Shown one piece after another: positions 1 through 5,686 of a DNA stretch of 6,403 nt. Within the stretch, counting starts at the first letter, position 1. Every line of letters begins with the position of its first letter. A program made the position numbers and the translations under genes. The notes beneath the pieces were generated by a model. That model was not told the DNA's origin and did no database searches. It was given only the letters and a program-made list of their open reading frames with translations. The stretch is from Pseudomonadota bacterium (GTDB taxonomy: Bacteria; Pseudomonadota; Alphaproteobacteria; Acetobacterales; Acetobacteraceae): contig JAJYFW010000111.1 in NCBI GenBank assembly GCA_021785335.1, positions 1 to 6,403 on the forward strand, written 5' to 3'.

Positions 1-485
1 CGGCGCAGGATCTCGAGCCCGAACAGCTCCGCCGCGAGTTCCGAGGCGATCGCGGCGTCCTCCTTGTTGTTCCACGCCGCGACCTGCTCGGCGGCACCCG
101 CGGTGTCCGCCTCGATCACCGGCGTGAGGCCGAGTTCCCTGATCACGCGGCGCACCTGGCCGAGGGCGACCGCGTGCGAATGCGCGCGCCGGAGCCCCGC
201 GATCGTCGCCCCCTTCGGCGCGAGCAGGCAGTGCTCGACGCGCTGGAACGCCTCGCCCACGATGGTCAGCCCGCTGTCCGGCAGCAGCGAATGGATATCC
301 GGCACGCGCCCGGCGAGGCTGTTCTCACAGGGCAGCATGCCGAGCTGCGCCTGCCCGCTGCGCACCGCCTCGATCGCCGCCTCGAAGCTCTCGCAGGGCA
401 GGGTGCGCCAGTTGGGATAGGCGCGCCGGCAGGCGAGGTCGGAATAGGCGCCGGGCCGGCCCTGGAAGGCGATCACGTTGGTCAT
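1..485 (-). CDS. pheA: prephenate dehydratase, partial (C-terminus beyond left edge)
   Basis: Converts prephenate to phenylpyruvate in phenylalanine synthesis, in the cytoplasm. The 161 complete codons visible give an N-terminus MTNVIAFQGRPGAYSDLA, containing the family FQGxxGAYS motif (residues 7-15). MLPCENSLAGRV (50-61) matches the family's IPxENSxxGRV substrate-site motif, with Cys53 where Ile is more usual. DIHSLLPDSGL follows, then HSHAVALGQ (102-110) and DTAGAA (127-132). This is the periplasmic-binding-protein-like catalytic domain of a monofunctional enzyme with no chorismate mutase domain in front. The TRF-type catalytic motif and the ACT regulatory domain would lie past the left edge and are not visible. 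The ATG at 485 is supported by an AAGGA Shine-Dalgarno (plus-strand 492-496) six bases upstream and by the immediate start of the family motif. It lies 52 bases downstream of kdsB on the same strand, so the two are probably co-transcribed. No Phe-rich leader peptide is seen. Confidence 0.95.
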   Translation of the reverse strand, partial: MTNVIAFQGRPGAYSDLACRRAYPNWRTLPCESFEAAIEAVRSGQAQLGMLPCENSLAGRVPDIHSLLPDSGLTIVGEAFQRVEHCLLAPKGATIAGLRRAHSHAVALGQVRRVIRELGLTPVIEADTAGAAEQVAAWNNKEDAAIASELAAELFGLEILR

Positions 486-510
486 GGCGTATCCTTGGGC
501 GAGATCTTGG

Positions 511-540
511 TTCGGTCGCCGGTCATTCGGTCGCCGGTCA
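511..540. repeat. 15-bp perfect tandem duplication spanning the kdsB stop codon
   Basis: The unit TTCGGTCGCCGGTCA occurs at 511-525 and again at 526-540 with no mismatch and no spacer. The right-hand copy carries the kdsB stop codon (TGA, complement of 538-540). Because the unit is a multiple of three, the left-hand copy provides a second in-frame TGA 15 bases downstream. It fills most of the 52-bp space between kdsB and pheA. It looks like a local slippage duplication. No function is evident. Confidence 0.9.
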
Positions 541-1275
541 CGGCCGCAGCGCGAGGGCGGCGCGGGCGCGGGCGAGGTCGGCCGGGGTATCGACGCCGAA
601 GGGCGCCACCTCGACGCGCGCGCAGCCGATGCGCATGCCGGCCTCGAGCGCGCGCAACTGCTCCAGCGCCTCACGCAGTTCCAGCGGCGACTGCGGCAGC
701 GAGACGAAGCGCGACAAGGCCGCGCGGCGGAACGCGTAGATGCCGATATGGTGCCACAGCGGCCCCTCGCCATAGGGCACCTGCGCGCGGGAGAAATAGA
801 GTGCCGGGGCGACGTCCGCTCCCGGCGGAAAGGCGCAGACCGCCTTCACCACGGAAGGGGCCCTGGCCTCCGCCTCGTCCTCGATCGGGGCGACCAGGGT
901 CGCGATGTCGAAGCCGCGCTGCGCGAGCGGCGCGAGCACCGCGCGCAGGTAGGCGGGCGGGATGCTCGGCAGGTCGCCCTGCAGGTTGACCACGATGTCG
1001 TGCCGCCCCTCGGGGTCGAGCGTCTTCAGCGCGGCGTCCACCCGGTCCGTGCCGCGCGGCAGGTTCGGGTCCGTCAGCACCGCCGTGCCGCCGGAAGCGG
1101 TCACGGCGGCGACGATCTCGGCATCGCCCGCGGCCACGGCGGCGGGGCCGATGCCGGCCTCGCGCGCGCGGTCGAGGCAATGGACGATCATCGGCTTGCC
1201 GTGGATGTCGGCGAGCGGCTTGCCCGGCAGCCTGGTCGCGGCCATGCGCGCGGGAATGACGACGATGGGGTTCAC
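538..1275 (-). CDS. kdsB: 3-deoxy-manno-octulosonate cytidylyltransferase (CMP-KDO synthetase)
   Basis: Couples CTP to KDO to give CMP-KDO, the activated sugar for the lipopolysaccharide inner core; cytoplasmic and Mg-dependent. The 245-residue product is close to the E. coli enzyme (about 248). Motifs in order: IPARMAATRLPGKPL (7-21, nucleotide binding), RGTDRV (74-79), NLQGDLP (97-103, with Asp101 the expected metal ligand), FSRAQVPYG (161-169), HHIGIYAFRR (175-184), SPLELREALEQLRALE (196-211) and GVDTPADLARAR (227-238). The classical motif is NVQGDEP; the Leu variant is, from memory, common in alphaproteobacterial KdsB. GTG at 1275 is chosen because it starts directly at the conserved NPIVVIPAR. 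No ATG precedes that motif closely, and the ATG at 1245 would cut into it. An ATG at 1326 would add 17 unconserved residues. The Shine-Dalgarno is weak. pheA follows on the same strand, and the cytochrome gene diverges upstream. Confidence 0.95.
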   Translation of the reverse strand: MNPIVVIPARMAATRLPGKPLADIHGKPMIVHCLDRAREAGIGPAAVAAGDAEIVAAVTASGGTAVLTDPNLPRGTDRVDAALKTLDPEGRHDIVVNLQGDLPSIPPAYLRAVLAPLAQRGFDIATLVAPIEDEAEARAPSVVKAVCAFPPGADVAPALYFSRAQVPYGEGPLWHHIGIYAFRRAALSRFVSLPQSPLELREALEQLRALEAGMRIGCARVEVAPFGVDTPADLARARAALALRP

Positions 1276-1524
1276 GCGCCGAAGGCCCCCGGGCGCGGGG
1301 CGCCCGGTACCGGGGTGCGCGGACATGGCTCGCAGCGGCTCATGCCTGCCGTGTAGCGCGCGGCATCCGCGTGCAGAAGGGGGCGGCCGGCTGGCATACG
1401 AAAACCTTTCAGAAGCGGGTGTTGCCGGCTTGATGCCGCGCGGTCGCATCCATATGGTGCGCCGCAACTTGAAACCCCGGGGTGGGCGGTGTAGCCGCAT
1501 GCCCGTCGAGCCGGAGTCGCGCGC
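1276..1524. promoter_or_regulatory. divergent intergenic region between kdsB and the cytochrome gene
   Basis: These 249 bases must hold the promoters for the leftward kdsB-pheA pair and the rightward cytochrome gene. No protein-like ORF is seen; the reading frames across it are extensions or shadows of the neighbours. Near kdsB there is a GC-rich inverted repeat (8-bp arms at 1289-1296 and 1300-1307, GGG loop) overlapped by a 12-bp palindrome CCCGGTACCGGG (1303-1314). It could form a hairpin in the kdsB leader, but such repeats arise easily at this GC content. A less GC-rich patch at 1395-1414 and the TTGATG (1430) / CATATG (1451) pair, with a 15-base spacer, are the best but weak sigma-70-like elements. 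GGAG at 1513-1516 is the Shine-Dalgarno of the cytochrome gene. The region call is firm; individual sites are not. Confidence 0.4.
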
Positions 1525-2973
1525 ATGAACAGCATGGACGTCAACAAGGCGGTCGCCGCCGTCCTGGTGGCAGGAATCGCCTTTATGGTGACGGGGTTCA
1601 TCGCCGACGGGCTCGTGGTGAGCCACAACCCGACCAAGCCGCCGATCAAGATTGAGGTGGCGCAGACCAGCGCGCCGGCCGCCGCGGCACCCACCGGCCC
1701 GGGCCCGATCCTGGGCCTGCTCGCGACGGCGGACGTCAAGGCCGGCGAGACCGAGGTCTCGCATATCTGCGCCGCCTGCCACACCTATAACGAGGGCGGA
1801 AAGACGCTGGTCGGGCCGAACCTCTACGGTGTGGTCGGCCGCAAGCAGGGCGCCGAGCCCGGCTTCTCCTACAGCGACGCGTTCAAGGCCAAGATGAAGG
1901 GCACCTGGACGTACCAGGCGCTCAACACCTGGCTCGCCGGGCCGATGAAGGAAGTCCCCGGCACCCGCATGGCCTTCGCCGGCATCTCGAACGACAAGCA
2001 GCGCGCCGATGTGATCGCCTTCCTGCGCACGCTGTCGAAGAGCCCGATGCCGCTGCCGACCGCGGCCGAGATCGCCGCCGAGGCGCCGAAGCCCGCCGCG
2101 GCCAAGCCGGCCGCCGCCGCTGCCGCGGCCGCGCCGAGCTTCGCCGAGATGGTCGCCAAGGCCGACCCCGCCAAGGGCGCCACCACGGTGCACGGCATCT
2201 GCGCCGCCTGCCACACGCTCGACAAGGGCGGCAAGACGCTGGTCGGGCCGAACCTGTGGGACGTGGTTGGCCGCAAGCAGGGGGCCGAGCCCGGCTTCAG
2301 CTACAGCAGCGCCTTCAAGGACAAGATGAAGGGCACGTGGACCTACGACGCGCTCAACACCTGGCTTGAGGGGCCGATGAAGGAGGTGCCGGGCACGCGC
2401 ATGGCCTTCGCCGGCATCAGCAGCGAGCAGCAGCGCGCCGAGGTCGTCGCCTACCTGCGCACCCTTTCCGACAAGCCGATGCCGCTGCCCTCCGCCGCAG
2501 CCGCGACGCCGGCAGCCCCGGCTCCCGCCAAGCCTGCCGCCGCCGCCACGCCGGCTGCCGCTCCCGCCGCCGGATCCTCCGCCAACGAGGGCGCCGCCGC
2601 CGGCACGTCCCCCGCGCTCGCGGCGCTGCTCGCCAAGGCCGACCCCAAGCAGGGGGCGGGCACGGTGAACGGCATCTGCTCTGCCTGCCACACGCTGAAC
2701 AAGGGCGGCGGGACGCGCGTCGGGCCGAACCTGTGGGACGTGGTCGGCCGCAAGCAGGGGGCCGAACCCGGCTTCTCCTACAGCAGCGCGTTCAAGGCCA
2801 AGATGAAGGGCATCTGGACGTATCAGGCGCTCGACACCTGGCTTGAGGGGCCGATGAAGGAAGTGCCCGGCACGCGCATGGCCTTCGCCGGCATCAGCAA
2901 CGCGCAGCAGCGCGCCGATGTCATCGCCTACCTGCGCACCCTGGCCGACAAGCCGGCGCCGCTGCCGAAGTAA
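1525..2973 (+). CDS. membrane-anchored c-type cytochrome with three tandem haem domains
   Basis: The 482-residue protein has one uncleaved-looking N-terminal hydrophobic segment (about 9-31), a short Pro-rich stretch, and three class I cytochrome c domains. The haem motifs are CAACH (82-86), CAACH (226-230) and CSACH (385-389). Each domain also has VGPNL, GRKQGAEPGFSYS and GTRMAFAGIS, whose Met (149, 293, 452) is the likely sixth iron ligand. Ala/Pro/Lys-rich linkers (about 179-209 and 323-368) separate the domains. All three domains look intact, so a tri-haem protein is expected, facing the periplasm and matured by the cytochrome c assembly system. Single-domain relatives (CycM of Bradyrhizobium, cytochrome cy/c552 types) pass electrons from the bc1 complex to terminal oxidases; that role here is inference. 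The ATG at 1525 has GGAG eight bases upstream. ATG 1534 is a possible alternative, but either start keeps the anchor. hisN starts 10 bases after the stop. Confidence 0.93.
   Translation: MNSMDVNKAVAAVLVAGIAFMVTGFIADGLVVSHNPTKPPIKIEVAQTSAPAAAAPTGPGPILGLLATADVKAGETEVSHICAACHTYNEGGKTLVGPNLYGVVGRKQGAEPGFSYSDAFKAKMKGTWTYQALNTWLAGPMKEVPGTRMAFAGISNDKQRADVIAFLRTLSKSPMPLPTAAEIAAEAPKPAAAKPAAAAAAAAPSFAEMVAKADPAKGATTVHGICAACHTLDKGGKTLVGPNLWDVVGRKQGAEPGFSYSSAFKDKMKGTWTYDALNTWLEGPMKEVPGTRMAFAGISSEQQRAEVVAYLRTLSDKPMPLPSAAAATPAAPAPAKPAAAATPAAAPAAGSSANEGAAAGTSPALAALLAKADPKQGAGTVNGICSACHTLNKGGGTRVGPNLWDVVGRKQGAEPGFSYSSAFKAKMKGIWTYQALDTWLEGPMKEVPGTRMAFAGISNAQQRADVIAYLRTLADKPAPLPK
1720..2058 (+). repeat. cytochrome c domain repeat 1
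   Basis: First 113-codon copy (residues 66-178), from LATADVKAG to SPMPLP, with haem motif CAACH and Met149. By eye, about 87 of 113 residues match repeat 2 and about the same number match repeat 3, with no gaps. It differs most around the first haem cysteine, and has NLYGVV where the others have NLWDVV. Confidence 0.85.
2152..2490 (+). repeat. cytochrome c domain repeat 2
   Basis: Second 113-codon copy (residues 210-322), from VAKADPAKG to DKPMPLP, with haem motif CAACH and Met293. By eye about 94 of 113 residues are identical to repeat 3. Many codons are also identical, but synonymous differences are present, so the copies are not an exact recent duplication. Confidence 0.85.
2629..2967 (+). 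repeat. cytochrome c domain repeat 3
   Basis: Third 113-codon copy (residues 369-481), ending one residue before the C-terminus, with haem motif CSACH and Met452. It shares NLWDVV and TWLEGP with repeat 2, but FKAKMKG, WTYQAL and ADVIA with repeat 1, so its pattern looks mosaic. Confidence 0.85.
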
Positions 2974-2983
2974 CCGCACGGCA

Positions 2984-3766
2984 ATGGACTCCGGCCGGCT
3001 CGCCGCGATGGCCGCGGTCGCGGAGGCGGCGGCGGACGTCGCGGGGGCGGTGATCCGCCCGTTGTTCCGCGCCGAGCTCGCGGCCGAGCTCAAGGGCGAC
3101 GCCAGCCCGGTGACCATCGCCGACCGCGCCGCCGAGCAGGCGATGCGCGCGGTGCTCGCTGAACGGACGCCGGAGGCGGGGGTGATGGGCGAGGAATTCG
3201 GCCTCGACCGGCCCGGCGCCGACCTGCGCTGGGTGCTGGACCCGATCGACGGCACCCGCGCCTTCATCACCGGAAGGCCGCTCTTCGGCACGCTGATCGC
3301 GCTGCTGGAGGAGGGCGTGCCGGTGCTGGGCGTGATCGACCAGCCGATCACCGGCGAGCGCTGGGTCGGCGTGGCGGGCGAGCGCACGCGCTTCCGCGGC
3401 CCCGCCGGGCGCGCCGGCACGCGGTGCTGCGCTTCGCTCGACGAGGCCGAACTCTCCAGCACCTCGCCCGAGATGCTGGGCCAGGCGCTGCCGCGCTTCC
3501 AGCGCCTCGCCGCCCGCGCGCGGCGCGTGACCTGGGGCGGGGATTGCTATGCCTACGGGCTGCTGGCGCTGGGGCAGATCGACATCGTCGCGGAATGCGA
3601 CCTCAAGCCATGGGACTGGGCGGCGCTCGGCCCGGTGATCGAGGGCGCGGGCGGGATGGTGCGCGACTGGTCCGGCCGTCCCCTCGCCGCGGACTCGCCC
3701 GGCGATGTGCTCGCGCTCGGCGACGCCAGGCTGCTCGGGGCCGCCGTTGCCTGCCTCGCCGGCTGA
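2984..3766 (+). CDS. hisN: histidinol-phosphatase, inositol monophosphatase fold
   Basis: Expected to hydrolyse L-histidinol phosphate to L-histidinol in histidine synthesis, in the cytoplasm with Mg2+. The 260-residue length is typical of the inositol monophosphatase superfamily. The metal-site motifs are intact: GEEFG (69-73, Glu70 as ligand), DPIDGTRAF (86-94, with Asp86, Asp89 and Thr91) and KPWDWAAL (208-215, Asp211). SPVTIADRAAE (41-51) and GGDCYAYGLLA (185-195) are also family features. The RAFITGRPLFGTLIAL sequence is what I associate with the HisN subgroup rather than general inositol-1-phosphatase or CysQ, which remain alternatives. ATG 2984 lies 10 bases after the cytochrome stop and lacks a recognisable Shine-Dalgarno, which suggests translational coupling to the cytochrome gene. 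ATG 3008 is internal to the first helix and less likely. No other his gene is in the window. Confidence 0.87.
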   Translation: MDSGRLAAMAAVAEAAADVAGAVIRPLFRAELAAELKGDASPVTIADRAAEQAMRAVLAERTPEAGVMGEEFGLDRPGADLRWVLDPIDGTRAFITGRPLFGTLIALLEEGVPVLGVIDQPITGERWVGVAGERTRFRGPAGRAGTRCCASLDEAELSSTSPEMLGQALPRFQRLAARARRVTWGGDCYAYGLLALGQIDIVAECDLKPWDWAALGPVIEGAGGMVRDWSGRPLAADSPGDVLALGDARLLGAAVACLAG

Positions 3767-3781
3767 GGGCGTCGCGACGTC

Positions 3782-3812
3782 TTGACCCCGGATGCCGTGC
3801 AGTGCCCCTATC
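3782..3812 (+). promoter_or_regulatory. candidate promoter for the yej genes
   Basis: TTGACC at 3782-3787 is a good -35 match. A weak -10 (CCCTAT at 3806-3811 after an 18-base spacer) follows. It lies in the 74-bp gap between hisN and yejA, just after a 10-bp palindrome CGTCGCGACG (3770-3779) that could be part of an operator or mean nothing. Transcription would begin near 3818-3822, on top of the upstream ATG at 3820, which would favour the GTG at 3841 as the yejA start. Confidence 0.3.
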
Positions 3813-3840
3813 GCCCGGAATGGCAGGACCGGGGGCCGGC

Positions 3841-5679
3841 GTGAGGCGAAGACAAGCATGCGTGGCGCTGACGGCGGTGGCATTCGCGCCCCTGTCGGCG
3901 GTGGCCGCGCCCGTGCCGCCGGCGGACAGGTCGCCGACGCCGGGCTATGCGCTGCTCGGCAAGCCGTCGCTCCCGCCGGATTTCGCGCACTTCCCCTATG
4001 TGAACCCCGAGGCGCCGAAGGGAGGCGAGATCGTGCTCGCCGATATCGGCTCCTTCGACAGCCTCAACCCCTTCATCGTCCGCGGCACGGCGCCCAGCGA
4101 CCTCACGCTGGTCTGGGACAGCCTGCTGGCGCCCAACCCCGACGAGCCGAATGCCTCATACGCGCATCTGGCGCGTTCGATGACGGTGGCGCCGGACCGC
4201 AAATCCGTGACCTTCGTGCTGCGCGATGCGGCGCGCTTCAACGACGGCTCGCCGGTCGCCGCCGCGGACGTGGCGTGGACCTTCGATACGCTGCGCGCGA
4301 AGGGCAAGCCGTTCTACAGCCAGTATTATGCCGAAGTCGCATCCGTGCGCGTGGATGGGCCGAAGACGGTGACCTTCCTGTTCCGCACCGGCCGCGACCG
4401 CGAGCTGCCGTTCATCCTGGGCCAGATGCCGGTGCTGCCCGAGCATTGGTGGAAGGGGCGGGATTTCTCGGCCCCGCTCACCGCAGCCCCGCTCGGCTCC
4501 GGCCCCTACCGCGTGGAGAAGGCGGACTTCGGCCGCACGCTTATCCTCTCGCGCGCCGCGGACTGGTGGGCAAAGGACCGCCCGACCGGCAAGGGGCTCT
4601 ATAACTTCGACCGCCGGCGCACCGAGTTCTTCCGCGACCCGACCGTTGCCTTCGAGGCGTTCAAGGCCGGACAGATCACCTACCGCCGCGAGAACATCTC
4701 CAAGACCTGGGCCACCGGCTACGACTTTCCCGCGGTGCGGCAGGGCCTGGTGAAGAAGGAGGCCTTTCCCGTCCACCTGCCTGTGGGCATGCAGGGCTTC
4801 GCGATGAACACCCGCCGGCCGGTCTTCGCCGACCCGCGCGTGCGCGAGGCGATGACGCTCGCGTTCGACTTCCAGTGGACCAACAAGACGCTGTTCTATG
4901 GCCTCTACAAGCGCACCACGAGCTATTTCGAGGGCAGCGAGTTCGCCTCCTCCGGCCTGCCCTCGCCCGCCGAGCTCAAGCTGCTCGACCCATGGAAAGC
5001 GATCCTGCCCCCCGCCCTGTTCACCACGCCCTACACGCTTCCCGTGACCGACGGCAGCGGCAACGACCTGCCGGAACTGCGCGCCGCGCTGAAGCTGCTG
5101 GAGGCGGCGGGCTGGCGGGTGAAGAACCGCAAGCTGGTGAACGCCGCCGGCCAGCAGATGCAGTTCGAGATTCTCGCCGACGCGCCGGTGTTCCAGCGCG
5201 TGCTGGTGCCCTACGCGACGCAGCTCTCGCACCTGGGCATCGCGGCACAGGTGCGCGTCATCGATCCCGCGCAGTACCAGCAGCGGATCAATAATTTCGA
5301 CTACGACATGACCATCACGGTGTTCCCGGAATCCGACAGCCCCGGCAACGAGCAGGTCGACTACTGGAGCTGCGGCAGCGCCAAGCAGATCGGCAGCGAC
5401 AATCTCATGGGCGTGTGCAATCCCGCGGTGGACGCGCTTGTGCACCACATCATCACCGCCCAGGATCGCGCCAGCCTCGTCGCCGCGACCAGGGCGCTCG
5501 ACCGCGTGCTGCTCTGGGGCTGGTACATGGTGCCCAACTGGTACCTCGACAAAGTCTGGGCGGCATGGTGGGACAAGCTCGGCCATCCCGCGCAGCCGGT
5601 GCGCACCGGGGTCGAGCTCAACGCCTGGTGGGAGGACCCGGCCCGCGCCGCGGACCTGGCCGCGAAACGGCGGCACTGA
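3841..5679 (+). CDS. yejA: periplasmic solute-binding protein of a YejABEF-type peptide ABC importer
   Basis: Family 5 extracellular solute-binding protein that captures oligopeptides for import; in enterics the Yej system also takes up microcin C. The 612 residues are close to E. coli YejA (about 604). With the GTG at 3841 the N-terminus is MRRRQACVALTAVAF followed by APLSAVAA, a good type I signal peptide cut near residue 22-23 with no lipobox. GYALLGKPSLPPDFAHF (35-51), YVNPEAPKGG (53-62) and SFDSLNPFIVRG (71-82) are YejA-like. The segment from MTVAPDRKSVTF through RFNDGSPVAAADVAW (114-146) is the family 5 signature. The C-terminus has the aromatic WYMVPNWYLDKVWAAWWDK stretch. ATG 3820 is an in-frame alternative start adding seven residues, but it has poor ribosome-site support. 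Cys511 and Cys526 are the only cysteines left after signal cleavage and may form a disulfide. The stop is followed seven bases later by yejB, so the two form an operon. Confidence 0.93.
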   Translation: MRRRQACVALTAVAFAPLSAVAAPVPPADRSPTPGYALLGKPSLPPDFAHFPYVNPEAPKGGEIVLADIGSFDSLNPFIVRGTAPSDLTLVWDSLLAPNPDEPNASYAHLARSMTVAPDRKSVTFVLRDAARFNDGSPVAAADVAWTFDTLRAKGKPFYSQYYAEVASVRVDGPKTVTFLFRTGRDRELPFILGQMPVLPEHWWKGRDFSAPLTAAPLGSGPYRVEKADFGRTLILSRAADWWAKDRPTGKGLYNFDRRRTEFFRDPTVAFEAFKAGQITYRRENISKTWATGYDFPAVRQGLVKKEAFPVHLPVGMQGFAMNTRRPVFADPRVREAMTLAFDFQWTNKTLFYGLYKRTTSYFEGSEFASSGLPSPAELKLLDPWKAILPPALFTTPYTLPVTDGSGNDLPELRAALKLLEAAGWRVKNRKLVNAAGQQMQFEILADAPVFQRVLVPYATQLSHLGIAAQVRVIDPAQYQQRINNFDYDMTITVFPESDSPGNEQVDYWSCGSAKQIGSDNLMGVCNPAVDALVHHIITAQDRASLVAATRALDRVLLWGWYMVPNWYLDKVWAAWWDKLGHPAQPVRTGVELNAWWEDPARAADLAAKRRH

Positions 5680-5686
5680 GGCGCCG

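Noticed and set aside
482..526. A 14-codon ORF before pheA as a possible attenuation leader peptide
   Set aside because: It encodes MTGDRTKISPKDTP with no Phe codon, there is no terminator/antiterminator pair in the 52-bp gap, and pheA has its own good Shine-Dalgarno.
174..1356. Long plus-strand open frames opposite pheA and kdsB
   Set aside because: They are Arg/Ala/Gly-rich shadow frames with no family resemblance. The minus-strand genes carry full conserved motifs.
1720..2967. Regular repeats considered as a CRISPR or other non-coding repeat array
   Set aside because: The repeats are 339 bp, in frame, and encode full cytochrome c domains; they are coding duplications.
538..3462. A 974-codon minus-strand open frame running through the cytochrome and hisN genes into kdsB
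   Set aside because: Only its last 245 codons are protein-like (kdsB). The rest is antisense to two well-supported genes, and long stop-free antisense frames are common in DNA this GC-rich.
3764..3790. The palindrome after hisN considered as a transcription terminator
   Set aside because: The inverted repeat is only 10 bp with no loop and no T-run after it, so it is not a convincing intrinsic terminator.
4156..5676. A 506-codon minus-strand open frame opposite yejA
   Set aside because: It is antisense to a clear YejA with intact family motifs, shows no recognisable domain, and fits a GC-driven shadow frame.
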